Made by a program: the position numbers and the translations under genes. The notes beneath the pieces were generated by a model that was not told the DNA's origin, searched no databases, and saw only the letters and a list, made by a program, of their open reading frames with translations. Positions 1-10,154 of a stretch of 64,000 nt of DNA are shown one piece after another. The DNA comes from Papilionanthe hookeriana x Papilionanthe teres (Eukaryota > Streptophyta > Magnoliopsida > Asparagales > Orchidaceae): positions 144,403,165 to 144,467,164 of the forward strand of contig CM040424.1 in the NCBI GenBank assembly GCA_022702705.1, written 5' to 3'. Each line of letters opens with the position of its first letter. Position 1 is the first letter of the stretch.

Positions 1-640
1 TCACGAACATACTTTAAATCTTCTTCTTGAAAATCTTCAGAATCAAATAACTCCTCTTCTTGCTTATATTCAAATTCTTCTCTTTCAGCTTTCTCTTCAT
101 AAGTTAATTTGAAATGACATTCACTTAAATATTCAATAGCATCCATCCTTAAACACTCATCTTCTTTACCTCTTGCAGGATATTTCATCGATTTTGAAAT
201 ATTAAATGTAACAGTTTGATCATTAACCCTCATCGTTAATTCCCCTTTTTGCACATCTATCATGGCTCGCTCGTAGCTAGAAAGGTTCTCCCCAAAATTA
301 TGGGTATCTCTTTATCTTCCTCCAAATCTAACACAATGAAATCTACATGAAAAATAAATTGATCCACTTTTACCAAAACATCTTCTATAACTCCTTTAGG
401 ATATATGATCGAATGATCCGCTAATTGCGAGTTACAAGTAGTCGAGGTTATTTCTCCTAGTCCCGCCTTTTGAATATTGATAGAGGCATAAGGTTAATGC
501 TTGCACCTAAATCACATAAAGCTTTTCCATGTAATCTTTCTCCGATTGCACATGGAATTGTGAAACTACCAGGATCTTTAAGTTTTTCAGGAAGCTTTTT
601 CTAAATTATCGCACTGCACTCCTCACTAAGTGCAACAGTC
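1..640 (-). pseudogene. Aspartic protease (retropepsin) and PR-RT linker of element A
   Basis: Reverse translation of about 640 to 250 gives a retropepsin-like segment: a lead-in KLPEKLKDPGSFTIPC, the active-site motif CDLGASINLMP (the Athila form of D-T/S-G), and a later ILGRTFL-like flap-end motif near 270-300. The protease would cut the Gag-Pol polyprotein in the virus-like particle. From about 250 to 1 the frame is acidic and glutamate-rich, as in Athila PR-RT linkers. In-frame stops lie near 605 and 470, and there are frame changes, so no single ORF covers the domain. RT would follow beyond the left edge. Confidence 0.8.
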
Positions 641-645
641 TCATT

Positions 646-2236
646 TTATTCAAACTTCCTCTTTTTATTAAGAATATCCTTCATAAATTTCACATAGTTT
701 GGCATTTGTTCTAGGGCTTCAGTAGATGGAATATTAATGGTAAGCTTCTTTAATATCTCCAAGAATTTTGAAAATTGCTTATCCAAATTTTGTTGACGAT
801 GTCTTTGAGGAAATGGAGGTGGTGTATTTTCTAAATCAACCTTAGGCAGAGAAATAGGTCTTTCAAAACCTTTTGTAGCGTTCTGTTTAGGTCTTTCAAT
901 CTCTTCTTTCTCTACTTCAGTTTCTTTTTGATCTCTACCTTCCAATTCTTTTCCACTTCTCAGTTGAATTGCTTTCACTTTTCTTTATTCTTTTCTCTTG
1001 GATTCACTTCAGTATTACTTGGAAGCATTCCTTGGGATCTATTACTTAAGGCATTTACAATTTGTCCCAATTGATTTTCAATATTTGTGATGGTTGCTCC
1101 TTGAATTTATAATTGATTTCCCATATGTGATACTACTTCTTCCATAGACAACTTCTTCTCCTTATTTTGTAAAGCATTGTTATAACTCCGAAGGATAAGT
1201 TAATCTATTATTATTATTACCTTGGTTGTTCCAATTCCCCAATGGGTTTACTTGGGTGTTCCCCATTGCTTATTAACACCACCCTGATTATTGTTATTCC
1301 TATTAAAATTTGGATGATTCTTTCAACCTGGGTTATAATAATTGGAATATGGGTTTTTAGGTTTGATTTTAACATTCACAGTTTCTGGTGAATAATAAGA
1401 ATCAACCATTTGGCCTAATGATTTTTCTTCAATCATGAGATTTGGCTGAGAAAAATTCATCCCAAATTGGTCTATCTTCCGTGATACAGCAGTAACTTGA
1501 TTTGCTAACATTGTAAAAGCATTATTTTCATAAACACTGGCTACCTTTTTAGGATTTAACTTTTCAGAAGGCCATTGAAAATTATTAGTAGCCATTTCTT
1601 CAATTAAAGCATAAGCATCAAAAAATGTTTTAGACATTAGTGATCCACCAGCAGCAGGATCGATGATTGATCTAAGAAATCCAACTAATCCATTATAAAA
1701 AGTTTGAATTATTAACCAATCTGGTATCGCATGATGTGGATATTTCCTGAGGAGATATTTAAATCTTTCCCATGCTTCATATATTGATTCCCCTTCAAAT
1801 TGACAAAAAGATGTTATATCATTTCTCAACTTAGCAGTCTAAGATGGTGGAAAATATTTAGTAAGGAATTTTTGTGACAGTTCATCCCAAGTTCTTATTG
1901 ATCCATGTGCTAACGATTGTAACCACATTTTAGCTTTATCCCTTAGTGAGAAAGGAAAAAGTCTAAGTCTAATAGCATCATCCGAAACACCATCATATTT
2001 AAAAGTAGCACACAACTCTAGAAAATTAGCAAGATGCAAATTAGGATCTTCAGTTGTTGCTCCCCCAAACTGATTATTAGACATCATTTAGATAATAGCA
2101 GGTTTAAGCTCAAAAGAACTAGCAGCTACAGCAGGGTTTTGAATACTACAACGAAGTTCACTACTGTAGGGTTAACATAATCTCTTAAAGGTCTTAATTC
2201 TTGATGGATGCCTACATTTTGATTTTGATTTGCCAT
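646..2236 (-). pseudogene. Gag polyprotein of element A (broken)
   Basis: The likely start is the minus-strand ATG at 2236 (MANQNQNVGIHQELRPLRDY), just inside the primer site. Open pieces at 2087-1839, 1829-1323 and 978-646 line up in order as one Athila Gag. The first holds the Retrotrans_gag core (ATTEDPNLHLANFLELC, then FPFSLRDKAKMWLQSL). The second continues it (FCQFEGESIYEAWERFKYLL), followed by an Asn/Gly-rich stretch near 1330-1200. The third is the basic Gag-protease linker (AIQLRSGKELEG). Breaks include stops near 2090 and 1831, where one codon change would restore the reading, and a frame change near 2140. Gag would form the particle shell. Confidence 0.85.
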
Positions 2237-2448
2237 TTCTTGAATATTTTTTTTTCTATATTTTTAATTTTTTTTTTGATTTTTCTGATAGTCCTTTCTA
2301 ATTCAGAATGGTAAGGCACAAGTCCTTGAGAACCTGAACTACGCATACAATAATAAATGAAAACAAAATACAACACACTAACAAAATCAAAGAAAAGTAA
2401 AAATTTAAAATTTCTTAATTCTCTTTAAAATGCAATTTAAATTAATTT
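2237..2448 (-). other. 5' untranslated leader of element A
   Basis: This AT-rich stretch lies between the primer site and the gag ATG, with T-rich runs near 2250-2275. It contains no ORF and no other recognisable feature. Confidence 0.6.
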
Positions 2449-2466
2449 TCCCCGGCAAAGGCGCCA
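2449..2466 (-). other. Primer binding site of element A (tRNA-Asp type)
   Basis: The minus strand reads TGGCGCCTTTGCCGGGGA. This matches the complement of the 3' end of plant tRNA-Asp at 17 of 18 positions (from memory of the tRNA; the mismatch is T for G at position 8) and is the usual Athila primer site. It lies just inside the LTR after GGGATCAAGTTTT, as expected for minus-strand DNA priming. Confidence 0.88.
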
Positions 2467-2588
2467 AAAACTTGATCCCCGATAAATATATGTGCTTACA
2501 AATATGATATGAATATTGGCAACGGTGCCAAAAACTTGGTCCCGTCCTGTAGATATATGTGCAACAGATGCCAGAAACTTGTTTCCGC
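2449..2588 (-). repeat. Three degenerate copies of the primer-site segment at the LTR/leader junction
   Basis: On the minus strand, the motif (A/C)AAGTTT-T/C-TGGC followed by GCC-, ACC- or ATC-like bases and TTGC occurs three times: 2588-2561 (most diverged), 2543-2516, and 2480-2449 (the functional primer site). LTR B carries the middle form once (13376-13403), so at least one copy is now inside the LTR. This suggests past slippage of the LTR boundary across the primer site. Confidence 0.65.
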
Positions 2589-4338
2589 TGGATAAATGCG
2601 CTGATGATTTAAGATATGAAACTAATGATTTTATAATATAGGATACTACGCTTTTACTTATCGTTTATCAAGTAATATAGAACTTTCTGATTAACCCCCG
2701 AGATATCGAATCCAGAGGGAAAATGTGAAATCTTTAAAGGAATCAGAGAAATTATCTTTTTACTTTCTTTAATTGTTTTCAAAAAAGTATGTCTTGATTT
2801 TGAAAAGTTTTGAAGGTTGATATATCTTTTGAAATTTTCTTAATAAAAATGCAAAGCAAGAAATTAAAATTATAATAACTAATAACACTGGATGTAAAAT
2901 ACTATTAACTAGAATATCTTTTTCTTTCATTTCATGAAGTAGTAATAATTCTTAAAGTATTGTTGTGGAAGTATTCAAATTTTTGTTGTGACAGATAGAA
3001 GCAAATGTGTTCTTTACCCTTACTTGGTTCTATAAAGAACATATGTTAATTTGAAATTTATATTATTTTGAACATGGTTAGGCAAGGAAGATACCTGTCT
3101 CTCACTCTAGGGTTCCCTCGATTCCCACTACCTGGGGGCTAACTTCTCATAACAAAACTCAAAAATTCAAAACAAATTAGGGGGTTTTAGCCTGTCACTC
3201 TAAAATCATCTAATTTTACTCCTTTTTATAAAAATATCTTCTAATATTACGTTCAATTATATGGACTACAGTTCTCACCCATATAATTTCATGTGATTCT
3301 TACTAACTTTTATGAGATAATACCGCATTGGATCTTACATAATCTAGAGAAATTTTACAACTTAACAGGCCAAATTAAAAAGTAAACAAAGTTTTTAGAA
3401 TCAATCTTCACAACTTCTTCCAACTTTTAAACACTTATACTTTCCACAACAATTCTCTTTAATTTAATTACTTCTCCACGTAAGAAAGAAAAAGAAAAAG
3501 TAAACTACTCAGAAAGCATTGAGAAAATATAAAAACACATTGATTTGAAATTAAAAACAATGATAAGAAAAATAATAAACGAAAACAAGTATTAATAAAC
3601 TAAATAAAAGTAAACACTTATCTGAAAATCCTCTCCACAAGAGTAAGGAAGTTCCTCTGAAATTTTTACTCTTCACTAAACTACTCCTCAGAGCAAGTCT
3701 CCCAAATTCATTGAGTCAGAATACAAACTTCAGACTTCAATAAAAACTAAAATAAAAGAAAGAAAAGAAGTGGGAAGAAGAATACTTCACTCCGACCCTT
3801 TTCTCCCTTCTACTCTCTACTCCTCTAAAATAAAAACTCTTAAAAATGTAGTGGAAAAACAAAAGAAAGAAAGAAAGAACCCTTCAAAATGCAAAGGAAG
3901 AGTCTCTTAATCTTTCCTAAGACTCTCTTTAAATAGTAAACCAAAAGGTGCCTTGGTGTCTCTTCAAAAATTGTCCAGATTCGATGTATCTACCAAGGAA
4001 CGCACCCCTTCATTCAAACTTGCCTCCCAAAGGAAGTTATGGACGTTACCACCAAGAGTTGCATCCCATCCCCTTTGAAATTGGCGCCAAATCCATTTGA
4101 AATTTGATTTTTAACTGTGGCGGCTAAGTGCCGGACCAACGTCGCTTAGTCGCCAGAGCCAAATTTTTAATTTTTCATTTTTTACTCCAAATTTGATCCA
4201 ATTTTGCTCCTTTCATCATAACCATCCATTTTCATCATACCTGCAAGAAAAATACAAAATACCTTCCATTAAAGTACAATATCATTAAAAATAGGTATAA
4301 AAATGTGCATAAAAATACTATATATTTTAGGTGTATCA
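2481..4338 (-). repeat. 5' LTR of element A
   Basis: About 1.86 kb. Aligned by eye with LTR B (11701-13440) it shows the same landmarks in the same order: TGATACACC terminus, the TTCTTGCAGGTATGAT box, a TTGGCGCCAA block, a TTAAAGAGAGTCTTAGG-like block, the GAGTGACAGGCTAAAACCCC block, and a CCCTCTGGATTCGATATCTCGG box close to the 3' end. The 3' end is placed at the TATC near 2481, by analogy with TATCA in LTR B. Compared with LTR B it contains an extra GC-rich module at 4118-4163. The exact 3' boundary is uncertain by about 10 bp. Confidence 0.85.
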
Positions 4339-5345
4339 TCCATCAATTCAAAAACCTCTTGAACTTGAGCTAAAAATGCTTCCTGATCATTTGAAGTATG
4401 TATTTCTGGGTGAATCCTCAACCTTGCCTGTTTTAATTTCATCTCAATTAACTGAAAAAGAAGAAGAGAGTTTGCTTGAAATTTTGAAGAAGCACAAGAA
4501 AGCCTTTGGATGGACAATTGTCGATATTAAAGGAATCGATCCTTCAATTTGTATACACGAATTCTTATGGAAGATAATTGCAAACCACGGGCTGATCCCC
4601 AAAGGAGATTAAATCCTATCATGAAAGACGTTGTTAAGAAAGAAATTTTAAATTGGTTGGATGCTGGAATTTTCTACCCTATTTCAGATAGTGCAAGGGT
4701 TAATCCTATTCACTGTGTTCCTAAGAAAGGAGGAGTCACTGTGACTGTTAATGACAAGATTGAAATGATACCAACAAGATAAGTTACATGGTGGAAAATA
4801 TGCATTGATTATAGAAAATTAAACCTTGCCACAAGGAAAGATCATTTTCCACTCCATTTTCTAGATCAAATGTTGGATAGTACAATTTGGGCATAAATAC
4901 TTTTGTTTTTTGGATGGATATACTGGTTACCACCAAATTCAAATTGCTTCTGAGGATCAAGAGAAAAATACATTTACCAGTCCTTATGGTACGTTTGCTT
5001 TTAGAAGAATGCCCTTTGGTTTATGTAATGCCCCTGCTACATTTCAGAGATGTATGATGGCTATTTTTTTTGATTTGATTGAAAAAGGGATTAAAGTTTT
5101 TATGGAAGACTTTTCAGTGTTTGGAATTTTATTTGAATCATGTTTAGAACATTTATCTAAGGTTCTAAAACGTTGTGAAGAAACTAACTTGGTCCTTAAT
5201 TGGGAAAAATACCAATTTATGGTAGAGGAGGAATTGTTTTGTTACATCAAATTTCAGAAAAAGGTTTGGAGGTAGATCCTGCAAAAATTCAAGTTTTATC
5301 TAATTTATCTTTGCCCAACCAATGTAAGGGGAATTAGAAGTTTTT
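4339..5345 (+). pseudogene. Reverse transcriptase of element B
   Basis: The translation starts in the conserved Athila lead-in to RT (LELELKMLPDHLKYVFLGE) and continues through ILKKHKKAFGWTIVDIKGI, VVKKEILNWLDAGIFYPISD, a broken CIDYRKLN stretch near 4800, then DGYTGYHQIQIASEDQEKNT and TFAFRRMPFGLCNAPATFQR. The catalytic box reads FMEDFSVFG at about 5100-5125, where the family has FMDDFSVFG: the first catalytic Asp is Glu. Frames shift near 4560-4610, 4780-4900 and 5270. The first codons of the open frame (4331-4338) belong to LTR A on the other strand. RT would copy element RNA into DNA within the particle. Confidence 0.88.
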
Positions 5346-5866
5346 TAGGACATGCTGGATTCTACAGGCGTTACATCAAAGACTTTTCAAAGATTACAAA
5401 ATCTTTATGCCATTTACTGGAAAAGGATGCAATTTTTAATTTTGATGATGACTGCCGTAAAGACTTTGAAATATTAAAAGAAAAACTAATCACTGCACCT
5501 GTAATAATTTCACCAAATTGGGAAAAAACTTTTGAATTAATGTGTGATGCTAGTGATTATGCTATTGGTACTGTTTTAGGTCAGAAATATGATAAAATTT
5601 TTGAAGTTATTTATTATGCTAGTAAACTCTTAATGAAGATTAAATTAATTATACCACTACTGAGAAAGAGTTATTAGCTATAGTATTTGCCTTCGATCAT
5701 ATTTAATTGGAACTAAATGTGTGGTGCATACTGATCATTCTACTATTAAATACTTAATGAAGAAAAATGATGCAAAATCGAGACTGATAAGATGGATTCT
5801 TCTTTTGTAAGAATTTGATTTTGAGATAGTAGATAGGAAGGGTTCTGATAATCAAATTGCTGATCA
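5346..5866 (+). pseudogene. RNase H domain of element B
   Basis: After the RT thumb (FLGHAGFYRRYIKDFSKI at about 5346-5397) come HLLEKDAIFNFDDDC and ELMCDASDYAIGTVLGQ (catalytic D at about 5545), then a piece matching VIYYASK. The frame is lost at about 5640 and again near 5700, but VHTDHS and MKKNDAKSRLIRWILL-like words persist in other frames. The family role is to degrade the RNA strand of the replication intermediate. It is broken here. Confidence 0.8.
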
Positions 5867-5867
5867 T

Positions 5868-7210
5868 TTGTCCAGGCTTGAAATTGAAAAATCTCTTTGT
5901 GATATTGAAGAAATTAATGAACATTTTCCTGATGAAAAACTATTCACTGTTAAAGAGTGGTTTGTTCCGTGGTATGTAGACATAGTAAACTTTATTGTTA
6001 GTAATATTACCCTATGGTTTGACATACCAAGAAAAGAAGAAATTTCTGTCTGATTCTAAGACTTATTTTTGGGATGAGCCATTTTTATATAAACAAGGAA
6101 ATGATCTTATAATTTCAAGATGTGTACCTTTGGAAGAGACTTATGAAATTATTCAAAAATGTCATGATTCTGATTATGGGGGACATTTTGGAAGTGATAA
6201 AACTGCATATAGAATATTACAATCAGGATTTTTTTAGCCTACAATTTTTAAGGATGTGAATGTTTATATTAAAAATTATGATAGATGTCAGCGTGTAGGC
6301 AATATTTCTAGAAGAAATGAGATGCCCCTCAATTATATGTTGGAAGTTGAAATATTTGATGTTTGGGGACTAGATTTTATGGGACCATTTACACCATCTT
6401 TCAGAAATGTTTATATTTTGCTAGCAGTAGACTATGTTTCCAAATGGATTGAAGCTATTACTTTACCTCAATGTGATGCTCAAAGTGTTGCAAATTTTTT
6501 AGAAAAGAATATATTTTGCAGATTTGGAATACCAAGAGTAATCATAACTGATGGGGGAAGTCATTTTAGAAATGCGATTATTGGGAAGTTAGCAAAGAAA
6601 TATCATATTAATCATCGTATTGGTACTGCATATCATCCGCAGACAAGTGGTTTGGTTGAATTATCCAATCGTGAAATTAAAAGAATATTGGAAAAAAACT
6701 GTTAATCCAATTAGAAAGGATTGGTCAATCAAACTGGATTACGCTTTGTGAGCCTATAGGACTGCTTACAGAACACCTATAGGAATGTCCCCATATAGGC
6801 TGATTTTTGGAAAACTTGTCATTTACCTTTTGAACTTGAGCATAAAGCATATTGGGCTATTAAAGAGTTCAATTATAATTTGAAAGATGCTACTGAAAAG
6901 AGATTATTGCAATTGAATGAGCTTAAAAAAATAAGGAATGAATCTTATGAAAATGCTAAGATTTATAAGGAAAAGATGAAGTTATGGCATGATAGGAAGA
7001 TTCTTATTAAAAATCTTGTACTAGGACAAAAATTTTTACTGTATAATGCTAGATTGAGAATATTTTCTAGAAAACTTAAGTCCAGATGGATGGGTCCATT
7101 TATTGTGATAAAAGTTTATTCTTATGGAGTTGTCGATATTTAAGATCCTAAGAATGTAGAAATATTTAATGTTAACGGACATAGACTTAAACCATATTTT
7201 TCAGTCAATA
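5868..7210 (+). pseudogene. Integrase of element B
   Basis: Open pieces 5995-6237, 6256-6705 and 6880-7143 cover the domain in order. The zinc-binding part shows CHDSDYGGHFGSDKT and NYDRCQRVGNISRR, where the first Cys of the CxxC pair is Tyr. The catalytic core has GLDFMGPF (first Asp), IITDGGSHF (second Asp) and GLVELSNREIKRIL (Glu). The C-terminal part (LKSRWMGPFIVIKVYSYGVV) ends near 7210. Stops lie at 6235 and 6703, with a frame break at about 6780-6880. It would insert the DNA copy into the genome, but it cannot be made as one protein from this sequence. Confidence 0.87.
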
Positions 7211-7498
7211 AATCTAAATATGATAATAATTTGATGTTGGGTCACTCAGAATGAGTTCTGGGTATGTCAGGCTGAAGACGTTAAAATAAGCGCTTTGTGG
7301 GAGGCAACCCATAAATATCGGTGTGTTTTGCTTCATGTTTGTTTTGTGTGCTTTGTTTGCTTTGTTTGGTTGGTTTTTATGTTTTTAGTGGTAGTAATTT
7401 GGAGTGTTTAAACTATAGTAGAGTTTATTTGACCTTAATTGATGATTTAGAGAAGTCAAAATGAAAATTTGGACACTTAGCAGACCTGTGCTAAATTA

Positions 7499-7547
7499 AG
7501 CACTGGCGGCTAAGCTCCGACTGGTTGGCGCTTAGGCGCCGCAGTTA
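7499..7547 (+). repeat. GC-rich dyad module, copy 1
   Basis: It reads CACTGGCGGCTAAGCTCCG, then GGCGCTTAGGCGCC after a short gap. The two arms are imperfect inverted copies of each other. The same module recurs at 8548-8636 and, on the minus strand, in LTR A (4118-4163). Confidence 0.7.
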
Positions 7548-7744
7548 TAAAAAACGTGAAAAATTAGGTTCTAGAAGCCTAGATCGTAGGGGAGTGGTTT
7601 TAGAAGTTATTTTTGAGTTTTAAAACATCTTGAGGGCAGTCTTAGCACTTCCCAAGTCTATAAAAAGGACCTGATTTAAGAGAAACACTTGCCCCAAGTC
7701 TTATTTTCATTTCTGAGTCTTAAGAAGAGAGTTTTGAGTGCATC

Positions 7745-7966
7745 ATGTCTTCGTGGGAGAATGAGATTAAGAAGAAGCAAGATTCTGACAAGAGTAAGTT
7801 CGTTAGTGACAGTGCTAAAGAGTTATTCAATGGATATCTCGCTGTTAGTATTCAAGTGATTGATGAAATAATTGTAAAAATTGAAGCCCAAGTGACTTCA
7901 ATGGAAGCAAAAATCCATGAAAGTAACCTACATTTGGAGCACATGGGATGGCAACTCAAGATGTAA
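7745..7966 (+). CDS. Small ORF of unknown function in element B
   Basis: A 73-codon frame starting MSSWENEIKKKQDSDKSK. It is rich in Lys, Glu and Ile/Val heptad-like spacing (VIDEIIVKIEAQVTSMEAKI) that could form a short coiled coil. It lies between pol and ORF3 and begins 17 bp after TTAAGAAGAGAGTTTTGAG. I do not recognise a family. It may be the start of a longer decayed Athila ORF or a chance frame; there is no second copy in the window to test conservation. Confidence 0.3.
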   Translation: MSSWENEIKKKQDSDKSKFVSDSAKELFNGYLAVSIQVIDEIIVKIEAQVTSMEAKIHESNLHLEHMGWQLKM

Positions 7967-8547
7967 TTCATTCATTCAAGGTACGTGGAAGAAGCGGATA
8001 AGGTGGTGTTTCTGAAGAAAAAAATGGATTGAAGAAGATGAGTTAAGGATGAACAATTATTACCCGTTTTATCAGATTTAAATTCCAGAAGGGTTAAATG
8101 AGAATCATAATGGTTCGGGATATAATCTTCCTAATGGAGAATGGAATTAAGAGTGCTTTGTTCTTATTTGTTTAGTGTTCTTATGTGTTATGTTTAGTGT
8201 TCATGTGTGTTATGTTTGGCGTGTTTAGTGTTTATATGTAAGTATTAACTAAGCCTGATGATGTGATGGTTATCCTAGAGATGTATACTTATTAGTTTGA
8301 GATTAAAGTCTCTTGTATTTAGAGAATTTCATCCTTTATGTGTGGATAGAAATTCTAGAATTGTATTAAGTGTTATGTTTGTTTTAATATAAGTTTGTGT
8401 TTGTGTGAAATTTGTGTGGAATCAATGGATATTAAATTTTGATTTGGAATATTAGAAGATTTATGTGGGGAGAAATAATTATTCTGGAGTAATTAAGGGT
8501 GATTAACAAAGTAATTTAGTGCATATACCTTAATTGTGAAATCTGGG

Positions 8548-8636
8548 TACTGGCGGCTAAGCGCCAGAGTGCCGGCGCTTAAGCGCCAGATTTCGTGGCT
8601 ACGCGCCGAGGGGTTTGCGCTTAGGCGCCAGTTCGC
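8548..8636 (+). repeat. GC-rich dyad module, copies 2 and 3, with a perfect 14-bp palindrome
   Basis: Two consecutive modules of the GGCGGCTAAGCGCCAG / GGCGCTTAGGCGCCAG type. GGCGCTTAAGCGCC at 8574-8587 is a perfect palindrome. The flanking DNA is strongly AT-rich. Confidence 0.75.
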
Positions 8637-9010
8637 GAAAATTGGTTCCCAGCAGTTAAAAACCCGAAAATTGCCATTTTTAAAACACCCATCGTCTTCA
8701 ACCTTCAGTTTATTGTGAAAGAGGAGCATTGGGCATCATATTGTGGATCATTTAAGAGCCGATCTTAACAAAAATTGTTAGATTTGGATTCCTTGAGGTA
8801 AGAGCACTACTTCTAAGTAAAGTTTTTTTTGATTTTCACCATGTATTTTGAGTACATTTTGGCAAATCTTTAAAATCACTATTCATGGTGAAAATTTGAG
8901 GAAAAACTTGAGAAATTGCTTGGATTTAGTGAAAATATCTTTTGGAAGATAATTTAGCAAGGTTAGTTTGATTTTGGAATTTATGGTGAGTTTTTTGTGA
9001 ATTTTTAGAG

Positions 9011-10154
9011 ATGGCTCCAAAGTCAAAGCATGCGAGAGAAAAGGCTAGATTTGATTTTGACAAATTTGTTAGCACGAGGGATGAGGAACGATACGTCGAT
9101 GCATTGCAATCATGTAAGTTGATTCTTGAGCGTGTGTTTAGTAAACCAGGAGAGGTGATTGAAGATATGATTGCTAGAAGGAACTGGGAGAATTACTATT
9201 GCTTCTCCGTCGTTGTCGTTGTTTCGTTGTCGAAGAATTTTATGCAAATTTGCCATCTCGTGTAAGAGAATCAAGTGATGGTTAGGAGGCATGAGGTCAA
9301 CTTTTCTTCTGGGGCAATCAACACTTTTTATGGACTACCTCCTGACATGTTTTATTTTTATTCTAACTATCATCCTACGGAAGGAGAATTAGATGAGATC
9401 ATGAAATTTCTGACTGATGGAAGAGGATTATGGAAAATAACAAATGTTAGAAGACTGAACTTCCCTGCTTCCAAATTGAATGCCACTTCTAAGGCGTGGC
9501 ATTATTTTATCTCATCTAAATTGTTACCTTCGAGTCATACTAGTGAAGTAATGAGAGAAAGAGATGTGTTGAACCATTGCATTCAACAAGAGAAGCCTAT
9601 TGACATTGGAGGTATAATTTAAGATAATGTTTTGAACTGTGCTAGATCAACCACTAATGTAAGTATGGGATTTCCTTCCTTGATTGATTCATTATGTGAA
9701 CGATTTGGAGTGAAGTTTGAAAACTGGGAAGAGGTACTTTAGCCATTGAGACCAATTACCAGTGTCAACGTTGGTGCTTACACTGTACATTCAGGCTTTG
9801 GTTGGAGAGAAGGATTTGGTAGGACTTCTACTCGCTTCGCTTCTATCGCATCTACTTCTCGTGCTACTACTTCACGTGCTTCATCATCTACAGTATTCAC
9901 GGACTAGTTTGTTAAGAAAGATTTTAAAGAAAGTGAGTTTTACTCGTGAGCATGTTAGAGATATTGATGATAAAGTGGATAATGTGGAAAGATATATTGT
10001 GAAACATGATGAGTATGAGGAGAGTTATCAACAATATTTGGGTAGACTGATTAGAGGTGATCAGAGTGCTGAGATGCCCCCTCGTCCATTCTACATACCT
10101 TATGTGCCATCTAGGGATTGGAATAAGCAGGATGATGATGATGATGATGTGTAG
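9011..10154 (+). pseudogene. Athila ORF3 (env-position protein, 'putative plant transposon protein' type), broken
   Basis: The start MAPKSKHAREKARFDFDKFV at 9011 is followed by a basic N-terminus. After a frame change near 9265 comes the most recognisable part: VRRHEVNFSSGAINTFYGLP (9285 onward), then DGRGLWKITNVRRLNFPASK and an AWHYFISSKLLPSSHTSEV stretch. This resembles the plant transposon domain found between pol and the 3' LTR of Athila elements; its role is unknown. A stop at 9620 and another frame change near 9740 precede a C-terminal part with a charged helix (VRDIDDKVDNVERYIVKHDE) and an acidic end (DDDDDD). No clear signal peptide or membrane segment is visible. Confidence 0.72.

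Larger units (their letters stand above)
1..4338 (-). mobile_element. Element A: Athila-like Ty3/Gypsy retrotransposon, 5' part
   Basis: Read on the minus strand the order is 5' LTR (4338 to 2481), tRNA-Asp-type primer binding site, gag, protease, then the left edge of the window. The LTR begins TGATACACCT at 4338, identical to the start of LTR B at 11701. Gag and protease resemble the Athila clade (an AIQLRSGK linker and a DLGAS protease motif). The first base outside the LTR (4339) already lies in the RT region of element B on the other strand, so A appears to have inserted into B. The expected 5-bp target duplicate would be TCCAT (4339-4343); its partner lies outside the window. Several stop codons show that the element is inactive. 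Confidence 0.9.
7211..9010 (+). other. Spacer between pol and ORF3 of element B
   Basis: This is the long mostly noncoding stretch typical of Athila elements. It contains TGGGAGGCAACCCA (7300-7313), common downstream of Athila pol, one small open frame (7745-7966), TG-rich low-complexity sequence near 8155-8250, and two GC-rich inverted-repeat modules (7499-7547 and 8548-8636) that stand out in otherwise AT-rich DNA. Confidence 0.6.

Noticed and set aside
4331..4338. Apparent start codon of the element B RT frame
   Set aside because: These bases are the terminus of LTR A on the other strand; the frame opens by chance across the insertion junction.
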